A DNA stretch of 64,000 nt from positions 2,604,001-2,668,000 of the forward strand of contig OZ024846.1 in the NCBI GenBank assembly GCA_964017145.1. Direction: 5' to 3'. This document shows, piece by piece, positions 38,835 to 50,840 of this stretch. How positions within the stretch are numbered: the stretch's first letter is position 1; each line of letters opens with the position of its first letter. The notes beneath the pieces were generated by a model. That model was not told the origin of the DNA and ran no database searches. It worked only from the letters and a program-made list of their open reading frames with translations. Made by a program: the position numbers and the translations under genes. The DNA comes from Agrocybe praecox. Its lineage: Eukaryota > Basidiomycota > Agaricomycetes > Agaricales > Agrocybaceae.

Positions 38835-40140
38835 ATGGCCAACTCCAAATATGCTTACGTGCGGGATTTCGAGCTACCTGACCCTTTACTGCCTGGAACT
38901 TTCATGCTCTTTCGGTTAGATGGGCACTCATTTCATAGGTGATTTCTTATTATATTTCACGACAACGTATCGTTTACATATTGTCATAGATTCTCTGAAC
39001 GCCATGAGTTTAAGAAGCCGAACGATGTCCGTGCTCTAGAGTTAATGGATCACGCTGCGAAAGATGTGATGACTGAATATCCGGACATAGTTCTGGGTTT
39101 TGGAGAATCAGACGAATTTAGGTGAGCTCACAAATTTTTTGATGCTACGGTCACAACTACAACTACGCATCCGTTCTTTCCCGCTATTGGGCAGGAAAAC
39201 GTTCAACAGTAAAACTTTAATGGATTTTCAAACTGACCATATTGTTAGAACAGTTTTCTCCTCCGAAAAGCAACTACCTTGTATAATCGCCGCCAATCCA
39301 AAATTGTGTCCACGTTGACGTCTCTATTTACGGCGTCCTATGTCTTGCATTGGCCACGATACTTCCCCGATTTTCCGTTGCAGTATCCTCCATCATTTGA
39401 TGGTCGAATTGTCCTGTACCCCAGTGAGAAGCACATCCGGGATTATTTTGCGTGGAGGCAGGCGGATAGTATGTCCGACGCGTTTAATTTCGATCATACT
39501 GATAATTAATCCATCAGCTCATATCAATAATTTATACAATACGACCTTTTGGGCCTTAGTTCAGCAAGGCGGTCAGACGACGACGGAAGCACATGCCACT
39601 CTACGAGTAAGCAATAGTGTCTTTCGTATCTATGAGTCGATAGTTGAATTACCGACTCCTATTTCCAGGGAACTTTCTCCAAGGAGAAGCACGAAATACT
39701 TTTTTCGCAGTTCGGTATCAACTACAACCAACTTGATGCCAGGTTTCGGAAGGGTAGCGTCCTTGTCCGCGAAGAGGTCAGCATCTATCACACCATACGC
39801 ACCATACGCATGGTGTGTCGGTCATTTACAATCCATTTTCTAGATTTCTACCCAAGAAAGTAGTTCAAATCAGCCAATAACAATGGAGCCTAATGAAACG
39901 GACCATCCTATTCTTAATGAAGACCTTTCTGGATCGGCGGGTGACTCCATCTCAGATGGTGTTGAAAATTTGACGTTGCAGACGCTGCCGACTGAAGGAG
40001 AAGCACGAGGTGTCAAATCGACGCCGAAAAGAGCTAAAAAGAACAGGGAGAAAACAAAACAGAGCAAGGTAGTAATAGCTCACTGCGACATCATCAAGGA
40101 CGAATTTTGGGATGCACGGTCCGGGATATTGTGCGAGTAA
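38835..40140 (+). CDS. THG1: tRNA(His) guanylyltransferase
   Basis: Adds the essential G-1 to the 5' end of tRNA-His by a 3'-5' polymerase reaction. Six exons (38835-38938, 38990-39121, 39254-39468, 39518-39606, 39669-39776, 39844-40140) give 314 aa. Landmarks: FRLDGHSFHRFSERHEFKKPND with the metal-binding Asp, LGFGESDEFSFLLRK carrying the second carboxylate, RRQSKIVSTLTSLFTASYV, and INNLYNTTFWALVQQGGQTT followed by FGINYNQLDARFRKGSVL. The C-terminal exon holds a charged, Lys-rich stretch (TPKRAKKNREKTKQ) followed by VIAHCDIIKDEFW, a conserved end of fungal Thg1 proteins. The usual DGR of the active site reads DGH here, which is worth noting but may be tolerated. Confidence 0.93.
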
Positions 40141-40576
40141 TGGACAGCGGCGAAATAAGGTATCTTCGCGGGAAGCATTCAGATCACCAGTGGTCTAGAG
40201 TTGTATGTACACTCATACCGTGACCCAACATGAAAATTCGCTTAAATGGATCCGTCCCCATATCTTTCCGTGCCGTTGTGCAAGATGGCGACTGGGTGTC
40301 ATGATGGTCCTCTTTCCCCACAAATTAGCTTCAACAGGAAGATCGACCCGCAGAACCCACGAAGCATTCCAACGGGCCCAATCGATACCATATGACATGA
40401 CCTTGCCGTCGAGATGGCATTGGTATCAAATTTCGGCTTTTGCGTGTTTCCGTTATAAAAAGCTACGCACTTCGAGGGGTAGGCTATGTTTAACGACATG
40501 CCATCTAATGGATACAAATACAGAACACTCTAATTATACAAAATCTTATAATACACATATTCCGACCGTAGTCCGT

Positions 40577-42841
40577 TTACACAATTGATAACAGGTCATC
40601 TTCAAATTCCTTCATGCGGGCAGCTTCTTTCTCTTTCTCCAGTTCCTTTTCTCTTTGGGCTTCAGTCTCCCTGGTGCGCACGTATGACGGGATCGTGTTT
40701 GGCTTGTAGTCCAAATGTCGCTTTACATAGAAACACATGTACGCGTTTGAATTGAGACAAGCCGCTAGAGTCGATGGGGTGACCCTATAAAGAAATCAAT
40801 GTTCAGTTAGCTATCGATGACACAAACCGTGACGATCATTACGCTCACTTGTCATCGTCGAACCGATACCACTAACAGGCGAAATCCGTTAATTTGATTA
40901 AATATGAGTAAAGACGGCAAAAATGACCCTTAACCCACCTCGTCATTGAACCGTGCAAAATTGGTATAGTGGCCGTTGTCGATCTGTCCTTCATGATTGA
41001 TAACAGCGAAAAGATCATATTCACACATCGCTTCACGGCCGTGGTGTCTTATCGATGGAATCATCATTAACACATGTGTATAGGGCGGCGAGTAGAGCAA
41101 GGCAAGCACATTGAGTAGAAAAAACTCACGAAAGGTTTTCTTTTCCACTTTCTCTAAGTACGTGGGTCGTATAGGGTGCCATGTTCAAAAAAGCGGGGAA
41201 GCGAATCTGTGTATCGATCTTTCGAGCCGAAGACTTATCGTTCGTTTTGTGTTCGAACCTCTGGCAGACAATTTCAAATTGGAGCAGCAACTAGAATAGT
41301 AGCGATAAATTTACCTTGAATTGAAAAGCGAGCACGGGCGGTAGCTTTCGGACGCTAAACCTTTTTGTCGCTTCCTATAATTAATCATGGAATTTCAGAA
41401 CAACGTCGGGATAATCACTCTTATTAGGGCAGGTCGTTACAACTACTCACTGGAGATGCCTTCACACACTTAGCACAGCTGTATTCTCTTCCTAATTTTT
41501 CGGGCTGTGTGAACCTATATTTTGGGGGAACATCAACACCACATGAAGGCAGTCGGAAAATTGACGCGGTGGCGTACCTGCGAAGGCATGCACTTAATGT
41601 GTCACCCGATGCAGCTTCCCCACCTTTGGCTTTGAGTTCGAGGCTAATGTCAAGTACGGGGTCAATGGTGGTAGTCGTGTTTCCACAGCGATCGCAGGTG
41701 ACATCACTCTGCAATGACCCCGAGAAAGTAGAATGGATTATACAATTACAGGAGACGTTGGTGCACCCGCGAGAGGTGGAATGTATGTGGTTAAGGTTGG
41801 CCATGAAAAATTCGTGTGCATCTTGTTGTTGGTACCCTGAAATTTCGGCAGAGGCTCTCCAAGTGGTAGCCAAGAATGTAATCGGCCCAAATGGAACCGT
41901 ATCGTCTGAATAAATCTTTTCATTTTGTCAGTCAAAAATAATCGATAGATAACGAGAAAAAGGAGGCGTACTTCTGTAAATAGCTTGTCCATTTCACAAC
42001 TTGTGCAGCAGTTCTCCACTTTGCACTGCTTGCTGTTGTGTTTGTCACTCAGAAAATAATTTCGGAGGAGTGGGTTATGCACAAAGCACTGGAGTACGAC
42101 GTTCATGTAGCAAGTTTGCCCCAGGTTCAGCAACCCTCGACGCCCTGGAGTAACTTAGCTTGAAATCCGATAATCGGCAGAAAGGACATACCTTGACAGG
42201 GAATCGACTGTGCCTGTGCCAACGCCTCCAGTTCCTTTCCATTTGGGGTCCATGGTTTGTAAACTTCTCTTGTCAATTTTGAGCCTACGGCTTCACAATT
42301 AGGACGATAAAAAATAGCATAAAAGACTATGAATACCTTGCCACTTCGCCTGCTTCTGCTCGGCAGTAACAACGGCAGTAAGGCGCATCGTTTCAATTCT
42401 GGCATCGTATATAAAATCATCGCACTCTGCACAAAATATTGAACCACTATGGGAATCAACACCTGTGGAGCGTCGGCATAAACAAGAGGCGTATGAAAAC
42501 AGATATAGAACGCACAGAACTGATGATCAGAATCTTTCAAATGGTGCCCAACGTGTCCATCCTGCCAGCAGCCTGTATATGTGCAGTGCAGGCATGCAAA
42601 AGGTCTCGAAAGGGTATTTTCGCATGTTCCGCATGTCGGCGCAGCTATCTGATGTATTTCGATGAGCTCCTATCTTTGCTAACTATGCCGACCAAGAACG
42701 TACCTTTCTCCGTTTAGCAGGTCGAAGACTCGACTGCGAACGGTGCGCATTCCATGACACGACTGAGCTGTACTTCTTCGTAATGTCGGCTGCTCTCTCC
42801 GCATCGGAAAGCATCGTAGAGAAATGTGAACATGACGCCAT
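40577..42841 (-). CDS. UBP8: Ubiquitin-specific protease of the SAGA module, UBP8/USP22 type
   Basis: Removes ubiquitin from histone H2B within the SAGA deubiquitinase module. Spliced from about twelve exons, roughly 530 aa. The N-terminal ZnF-UBP finger shows CSH (near residue 4), PTCGTCENT, CLHCTYTGCW, HVGHHLKDSDHQF and IFCAECDDFIY. The USP catalytic domain has the Cys box NLGQTCYMNVVLQ (Cys about 175), the QQD box GYQQQDAHEFF, zinc-knuckle pairs (CDRC, CAKC), LPPVLAFQFKRFEH, the His box GQIDNGHYTNFARF (His about 445) and WYRFDDDKV. A C-terminal charged coiled-coil-like tail follows (EAQREKELEKEKEAARMKEF). The ATG at 42841 was chosen because it puts the first zinc ligands at the extreme N-terminus, as in Ubp8. 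Converges on THG1 with 436 bp between stop codons. Confidence 0.92.
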
Positions 42842-45800
42842 TCTCGTTGTCAGTGCTGTTCCGAATGATATCCAATTCTTAGCTCAGGTTGAATAATTTA
42901 TGGGGTTGCCCGCTGCCTTGAGCTATGCTCGATTTCTTCAACACTTTGAGAGGTGGACGTAAAATTTTACTCTTTATACGCGTAAAACTTCCTCCTTGAC
43001 CGTAATTCAATGGCTATAGTGGCTTGCAGAGGGTTTTAATGAGTAAAGTAGTGGTTAGAGAATTACAAATTCCTCCGTTTTCGGTCAATGATTACACTGG
43101 TGTCACACAGCACGTGCTTGGAATTCCACCTCTATATATTGTCACGCACTTAAATTAGTAGCCCCTATTTTGATCCTATCCTTGAATGGGACCTTGGATT
43201 GAGAAGCATCGTACTTTGGGACAGATAATCAAGTAGTTTTTTTCTGCATATTGTAAGAATTGTAATCTCACAGAAAGCGTATACGCGGGTTGAAAGGGTG
43301 ACCGCTGACATATAAACAGAAAATAAAAATGACCGCTAAAGATCTATCGACATTGGTCGAACCAGTTCTGCATTTGGGGCAAGGAACAAACAAGCCAGAT
43401 AAGCGGTTTATAGAGCTACGTGAGTTTTTGATACACTAAACAGTATAGATGCTTTCGACTACATATGACTGCTTCACGATGCCTCCACGCCTTTGCTTGG
43501 GCCGAAAAGGAGCGACGGGGGGCGGTGTTAAATCGCCGAATTATATCTAACACTGTGCGATTAAAACACATCCTTAAATTTGTGGAGCACGGCTTGTGAG
43601 CTATCCCAGTTTTGATATCCAATATTACGCACGGAATTTCTGGAAACGTTCCTTCAGTTAGTCCAAATATATGAGCAAGATATTCTGAGCACGATATTTT
43701 TTTACCTGTACTCTATGGCCCGTAGTTCCGCTACAAAAAATGGATATTAGTAGCCACAGTGCTAGTGCGATACATCGGTCGAGGTCTTTATTTATGCCCT
43801 ACAAGCTTTAAATATGATTCAGAGTTTTCTTTAGAATAGGCCCTGCCTTCTGACCCAATATCATGAAGGACACGATGCAGATAAGGATAATTTAATTTAA
43901 AGAATGACTGAAAATACAACGGCACTGTGTAATTGACTGTCATGTATTAGACAATCTTGCTGACGGAGATGTACCACACAGAAAACCCCGTTTTTTGAGC
44001 TTGATGCCTTTTTTCTGCCGAACGCTGGAGCTCTGTATTAGAGGAGCAGGATAATTTCATCAATTCCGCAGCATATTTCACATCCATCATATCAGTACGG
44101 AGACAGGGCCGCTACTTTCATAGAGCAATCTCGGATAGGATGACGCAGTTTTATCGAAGAAAGACCTAAGCGACGCGCACAGTGATCCAGCCGGGCCCCC
44201 TCGAATCATGGGTCCAGAAATCATTTTCAAAATTCCGCATAAATTTTCAGACATACCCAAGCAGCTCTCAAACATGCCAGTCGCTAGCTTGCAAGCTAAA
44301 CTTTTCATGCGTTCAGAATATGTGGTCGTAGCACATGCTCATCTCCTACGAAAGCCCAACTTTGATTTTTTAGCCCCCTCGAATGGAAAACCAAACCAAC
44401 CTCTCAAGCCCATGTAATTGTCAACGACGGAAATCTTAAAGTCAAGATATTGTCGTCAATAGCGTAAAAGAAACATAAACATGAAGAAAATAACGACCCA
44501 GCAAGTCTAGGAGATTATGATCGATAAACCCTTCACCCCTCCGATGATGTGCCGCTCGAGATGATCCTCGAGCCATGAAGGAACACACACCCCATTTTCT
44601 TGCAGGCGGGAGTTAAACGCTGCCAGAAGCTGTGAGGTAGATATCTGCGGTTTAAGTGTATGGCGAGCAATAGGTAAGCCCAGATGGCGTTCCGTGGCTC
44701 CCTCACATCCCCCACTTCGCCGAAGGCGGTGCTCTTTCAATTGTTGCCTAAGTTGAAGCGGGTCTAGATACAGCGAAAGCATAACTGCGCAGTTATTCAA
44801 TTTACTAGCATACCTTACACCCCACTAAATGTAACCCTTTACAAAGGTACCCATGCCCTGCACAAATAATGGCGTTAGTCTGAGGAAGAAACGCGGCTCC
44901 CCCACGTGATGATAGAAAATAAAACAATTTCGGAGCCCTTCAGAAAAGGAAGCGGCGCAGGTTTAAATATAATGTGGCAAAACATACACGCCTCCTAATT
45001 CTCGTTCTTTGTAATATATACCCTGTGAGAACTGGTTCAATAATTATCGAACTGCTAGATTCATAGAATGAATCGATTTCGACGGTTAGTCAACACTATA
45101 TTTAAGTTCTTTGACGTTAGATAGTTGCGTAGGTGGGATACTCGCTGCTACAAACACTCTATTCAAGTATTATAAAAACCGAATTTCAGCATTGAAAGAC
45201 CTGCGCAAATCAAGTTCAGACGGAGACGGAAAGGTGCTATTTTTAGGTTTTCAAGTCCTGCGGCATAAATCCTTCTAAATCCGAGTGTATATTAAAATTG
45301 TGACTCTTGCCCCTATCAAATAAGCCAGAGAGATATGGGTATGATTTGACAGAAAGTGCTCGACAAACCATCCTAAACCAATTTTTCAGTATGCAGGCTC
45401 AGTAAAAATAACCCTAAAAATAACCCTTCCCAAAAATAGAAGGAATTGCCTGATTTGGGTCTTTTCAATTAGCGCGAGGATTGATAAGATATTCGACAGC
45501 AGAGACAATTGCGATGGGCATATACCCGTAATCAACTCCAGGCAAGACCTCAATTTTAAGAAAGCCATTGCGACTGGTTTATACACATAATACTATCCTA
45601 CGCCCTAGTAGAATGAATATATATATTTTCGACATTAACATCGTTACGCTCGAATAATGCTCAGACGTATGAGAAGCCTCTTGTGAAGAAATCACTGTAT
45701 ATAAGTATCAGAAGGTGTACTCCTAAATGGTGTTTTCACCTAAGAGACAGGTCGCTCAACTTTTGCTGATAGGAACATGGTGATCAATTATTACTGACGA

Positions 45801-46513
45801 GTTGTTCCATTGTGCACACGCGAACTCCCTGTTAAACCCTTCCGAACCGACTTTCCAGATAGCAAATCTCAATACTGACTATTATGAAGTTATGACTATT
45901 ATGAGTTACAGGCCGTACAGTGCTGTATAGCGGCTATCGGGATAGTGTCGGGCTGTGCCGAGGCTCCGGTCAGCCAATTTATTTCGGCGTGCAACAGGAG
46001 CGTTTCACCCCTATAAACGCCCTTGGTAATTGCAGACATGGTAGTATGTTCCTTGGGTCTCAAATAGACGCGCAATTATACACACTTACCTGATCTCTGC
46101 ATATCTGCGTATAAATGCTTTGGTCTCGTAAAGTAACCCCTCCAGTGTGTCATTTGGATCAAGTCCTAAGCGGAGACGGGAAATGTGTTTCATATTACAA
46201 AAGAAACGGCAATGAGCTGCTATCGAAAAGCTCATATGTTATCTTCGATATCAATCATTCCTCAAGCCAGTCTTGATACATCGATAGCTACGCGAGATTT
46301 TGAAAGGGTACCTGCACAGCTGTGGCGGAGAAAGGCTATGATAGGCCCGTCGAGTCACACTGGTTTCCTAATGCGGTGGCTACACACGCTAGCCTCCAGC
46401 ACGGTGAGTGTGACTCTTTACATTCTACTACTACCATCACGACCATCAGCACACAAAGTACCCATTCCCGCCTCGTCCTCCAGTCATAACTTTCTATTAT
46501 CACCAGGATCACT
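42842..46513. other. Gene-poor, AT-rich stretch
   Basis: About 3.7 kb without a supportable gene. Frames are short and scattered (for example 44087-44308 and 44507-44800). Stretches with frequent stops in all frames, such as 45000-45400, look like non-coding or decayed sequence. The right end includes the promoter of the gene at 46514. Confidence 0.45.
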
Positions 46514-47279
46514 ATGAGTACCGCAGCCAACTCCTACTACTTCCGTCGCCGCACCATGGGCCGGGCTGCTTCGCCTCCGACATGGGCCTGCTACGAGCAG
46601 ATCCAGGACGACTACAGCAATTCTGACTCAGAATCCTGCTCTGAGGACGACGATGACTATCACGAGGTTGGTTCTCGTGGTGGTGCACACCAGAACAGCT
46701 CTGACTCGGAGGAGGGCGAAATTGCCCCCGTTGCGCATGCAGAGGCAGCACTGCGTACCCACGATAGCGACGGCCACGACATCGAGATGGACATGGACAT
46801 GGATGAGGATGCCCACGATGCTCAAGCATCCAAAGACATGGCAATGGATAAGCAGAAGGATGTGAAGGGGAAGCAACGGGCTGTTGAGCCTGAACCAGAG
46901 TCACCGAGACGCCAGAGGAAGAAGCGCCAGCATGTTTACACTCTGCGACCTATTTTGACCATTCAGAAGAGTCAAGGATTTGTATGGAATCAGGTATGTG
47001 CTCTCAGAGTCTTCCTTTCATACCATGTCCTAATACTTGAGAAAGGATCTTTTTGTTCCTCCATATATCAAGGATCGCTGTGAGTACCCAGTATTCGAGA
47101 AATGTCTTTAGGTATTAATCCATATATTCGACTTAGATATTGCGTCCACTTCTCCACCAAACTCTCGTGGCTTCATCTCCAGCTCTGTTTCCTCCAACAA
47201 CTCGGCCATGACCGACTACGAAGTCGAAGTCGTCGAAATTAGAGTGAAGGAGGGTGACCTTGACGACATCATTCCCTGA
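46514..47279 (+). CDS. Short acidic protein of unknown function
   Basis: Three exons (46514-46993, 47046-47079, 47137-47279) give 218 aa. The first 110 residues are highly acidic and Ser-rich (NSDSESCSEDDDDYH, EIEMDMDMDEDAHDA) and are probably disordered. A basic segment (PRRQRKKRQ) precedes a more ordered C-terminal region: VYTLRPILTIQKSQGFVWNQ, DLFVPPYIKDRYIAS, FISSSVSSNNSAMTDYEVEV and EIRVKEGDLDDIIP. The middle exon is only 34 nt. The acidic-then-basic layout suggests a nuclear protein, but I know of no defined domain. The C-terminal block looks conserved in character and would be the part to search with. Confidence 0.75.
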
Positions 47280-48370
47280 ATCCTTCGATCTGCACCCCAT
47301 TTCAATCACTTTTTCATTTAGCTGTAGCATCATATCGTTCCTCTCAACTTTCTCGGGCATCCAACCATGGGATCTCAGGGTATCACTTGTTTTTTTGTTC
47401 ATCGTTCCACATCCAATCGTTTCTCGCATCTCTATACACTTCCGTGTCAGATATATTTTTCTTTCCTTCTAACATTCTTCTTCCTTGTTGTATCATCTTT
47501 GCCTTTGCTATCACAATTTCATTCCGTTTGCCATCATCATCGTAACATTCACTTCTTGTTTTTGTACTACTGCCGCTGCCTACTATTTCTCCCAATTCTC
47601 TTTCTGTGATTGCTTTCTGAATAACAACGTACAGACATAAATATCTCCCAATATCATACATTTTGTAAATTTCTCTCTACTTCGTACTCAATGACCGTTG
47701 TTTTTCTGATACCGGACGCGTCCCCCGCAGCTTGGAAATTCAATTTAGGTCATTCGGCCCGGAATTTACAATAATTTGATGCCACGCGCTGTGGGAGGGT
47801 GTTTATGATGGATTGTGAACTTGATAATCGCGTACAAGGGGCACCAATCGTCCATCCAGTCCTCGAGGATACCTCGAGGGTTTAACGCAACGATAATCGA
47901 TTTCCCGCACCCTTGACTGCGCTCCAAGTAAGCACTAACCAGAACCCTAAGACCTGTCATCAGTCTTCTTTCTTCCAAGGTTCCAACTTCTTATTTTCTC
48001 AAGTCAGGAAATTTTCGGGCTCCGTGTGTGAAAGCAAAAAGATGGAATTTTCTTGAGTTACGTGATTTATTTACGCGCGTGGACGCGTTCACGCAATACG
48101 AGATTTCGAAATGCTTCTAATTTCAAAACCGCCTGCAAATTTATTGGCGGAGCAGCACTGCCATCGCGACTCGCCTTCTCAAGTACGGCTCGGAGTTTTC
48201 ACTCCAGAAATCAGAGTGAAAAGTGGCGCAAGTAAGTTCATCTGATAGTGATTTCGAGTCATTTACGTCGAGAACCTTGAACCTTCGAACACTTATTTGT
48301 CGCTTTTTTCTCGTTTTAATCGACTCGGACGCGTCACCGATTCTCGAGATAATGGAACCCTTGGTACTTC
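47280..48370. other. Intergenic, pyrimidine-rich then AT-rich
   Basis: 47280-47690 is unusually T/C-rich on the plus strand and probably forms the 3' UTR and downstream region of the preceding gene. No gene is supported further on. Confidence 0.45.
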
Positions 48371-48371
48371 A

Positions 48372-48402
48372 TTAGTGTGAGAGTTTTATGAGTTCCCGAG
48401 TC
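48372..48402 (+). repeat. Direct repeat, left copy (31 bp)
   Basis: Shares GTGTGAGAGT and AGTTCCCGAGTC with the copy at 48821-48851. By eye about 26 of 31 positions match. The two copies bracket the palindrome cluster. Confidence 0.75.
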
Positions 48403-48510
48403 AAAGGAAAAAGACAAATGGCTTACCATCTAACACCTTGCTCGCGGACATACTAGGAAATTGGAGTCATATTTCGATAATTCTTCTGGTTAACATGGCA
48501 AGTGCTGATA

Positions 48511-48567
48511 CCTGTTTTTCTGAGAAACAGGTCAATAAATATGGGTCGCGCGTATTTATTAACCTGT
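48511..48567. repeat. Nested inverted repeats, left part of palindrome cluster
   Basis: A short hairpin (CCTGTTT...AAACAGG, 48511-48531) overlaps a larger inverted repeat. Its arms are at 48527-48541 and 48553-48567 (ACAGGT, one base, AATAAATA against TATTTATT, one base, ACCTGT), separated by a GC-rich loop of about 11 bases. Confidence 0.85.
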
Positions 48568-48610
48568 ATGTCTAAGACACACTGGGCTCGGGCTTCCCAT
48601 ATATAGTATG

Positions 48611-48698
48611 GCCGAGACCTGTATCATGCCTGTATTTTGGAAATACAGGTTAATATATACACGCGATCGGTCTGTATTTCCGATATACAGGTATCGGC
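48611..48698. repeat. Nested inverted repeats, right part of palindrome cluster
   Basis: Outer arms GCCGAGACCTGTAT (48611-48624) and ATACAGGTATCGGC (48685-48698) are reverse complements with one mismatch. Inside lies a perfect 9-bp stem (CCTGTATTT / AAATACAGG, 48629-48649), and further CTGTATTT/ATACAG words follow. The repeated core is the word CCTGTAT and its complement. Confidence 0.85.
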
Positions 48699-48820
48699 GT
48701 CCACTGTGTAATGTTTTAAAAATGGTTGAGAAAATGGGAAATGTTTGAATCAGAGGCAGTGAAAGGAGCTCACAAAAAAGTAAAAGTACGACTCTAGAGA
48801 CTCCGCTGGTAGCTCATCAA

Positions 48821-48851
48821 TCAGTGTGAGAGTCGTCTCAGTTCCCGAGTC
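48821..48851 (+). repeat. Direct repeat, right copy (31 bp)
   Basis: Partner of 48372-48402, 449 bp apart. Same orientation, same GTGTGAGAGT and AGTTCCCGAGTC words. Confidence 0.75.
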
Positions 48852-50840
48852 GTAGACCTAAGAACAAAAACAAGGATAAGAGTAAAGACGCCTGAAAATT
48901 TTCTTCGCCACAGAAAGTTTATGATTCCCATTGTCTCCTGTCTCCAATCAGTAGCTTGATCCAGCGAGCAGTGATATATTTACGTACACGTACTGATGGA
49001 CGCGAACATGAGAAGCTAGAACCTAGTATATCGTAGTTGCACGTTCCTCGCGCTTGCAGTGCCATCATGAGGTGACCACGATTGTTCCGGTTGGAAGGTA
49101 TATCCAAAAGGAATGTACAGCTGATCTCGAACAAAAAGAAATTGGGTTTATTTAGAGAGTATACTGAAAACATATCTCCTGCGTTGGGATTTCTCGTACC
49201 AGCTTGGATGCAGCATACAATTGTACGTTCCTCAGCGCGCGCGCGAGCAGAAGATATCGATAGGGGCTTGCTTGTGGTTATAAATAGTCACAGGTCCACT
49301 GCGTTGCATTCACCGAGGCCGACCAAGTGAAAACAGGGAATTTGAAGGATAAAGTAACTTGGAATAGCCACGCTAACCTTGCAGCGCATTCCAGGGTGGT
49401 ATATATACCAGTCGGATTTCAGGGACGTACAAATTGGTTTAAGTTGCAGAGGCTTTGCATTTGTCCCATTCTAAACACCGGTGTTTACATCTTTAATATT
49501 CGGAGCCTTCAACTCCACGGAGCTCTAAGTGTGCCTGGCACGCACAATTTAAATGCCCGACTTCCTTCTAAATTCCAAATTCCGATAGACCAGCGCACAC
49601 ACAGGAAACTTGACACATTGTGGACGACGTGTTAATTGAATAATTATCATAAAAGCCGGGCCAGGGAGTCCCATTCTATTTCTTTTACCACACTTGCACT
49701 GCTTGTAGCTGAATTGTCAACGCCAAAAGACTGCCCTTCCTTGAGTCCCTCACCCCTGTCCCTGTGACAAGTACTGCTTTTGGGATGATCAATTGATTGT
49801 TTGCGGTTGCTATTATATGTGAATGGAACCCTTATTCACCAATAGGCTGCATCAGAAAAAAAGAGGCCTTATCGACGAAGAGATTCTAGGGCGCTGTATT
49901 TTCCTTCCACAGGAGGGAATTTGGGTGGGTTCTAGACGACACTTGGGCGCTGTGGGCAATGGCTATTCCCGGATCATGGGATACCCATTATTGGCATCAG
50001 GTGAGTATGCCGGATCGGCGATCGTTCGGATTTGCAATTACCATATTTGAATATGTATTAAATATATTGATCGAGAAAGGGGGTCTGTGGATTGTTATTT
50101 TTCTTAAACGACCTCCAACTCCGACCGCCAGCGGAATTTAAACATAAGTATCGAGCGAGAAATGCCTATGTTTCGACAGTCATGAGACCGAAGATAGAAA
50201 CTTGCCGCTTGATCTCCACGAATGATAGGATTTGTTGTCACATTTCGGAATACCCTTCCCTTCGCATGGTCGATCCACGCATTTAACGGATTAGCATCAT
50301 GATACTAATCAGATACCAGGAAATTCTGCATAGGAACTAGACGTTGCCCTGGCTTACAACATGACGTTCCTCATGTTTTATGCTTCTCAGATGAAGACCT
50401 CGATTAGGACAAAAGCATCGCTGCGGTCCACATCATAATGGACCTGGTATTCTCCGCTTCTCAGGTGGTCCGCTCAGCTATCGATTTTAGGAAAGGAAAT
50501 GAACGTTATGACTCCTAGGATACACGAGGTACTTTCTGACGTGATGTTAGTAACTGTCCGGAGCCTTATCATGCCTCGGAAAGCTTGGGATTGGAGATGT
50601 TGCGATAGGTATGTCTCGATTAGGTATTTTTCTCTGGAACTGCATGTAGCGTGCGCCAGGTAGAAGAAAGTACAAGGAGGCATGTATCTTATTGTTTTTT
50701 TAAATATCTCGCATAACATTTAACTTACAAAAGACGCAATAAATAAAGTTTCAGCCATGAAAATTGCGACGAAGTCTCCGCATCATCCCCGTATCATCTT
50801 CTCCCCGCCGTCTTAGTCTTTTCCATTCGACCCTTCAGAT
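48852..50840. other. Intergenic, no gene seen
   Basis: Frames at 48919-49330, 49327-49635 and 49823-50286 have no recognisable content and no consistent splicing. The region ends with the promoter of the first forkhead gene. Confidence 0.4.

Noticed and set aside
46185..46517. 110-codon frame upstream of the acidic protein
   Set aside because: Different frame from the supported gene, overlaps its probable 5' UTR, and has no motif.
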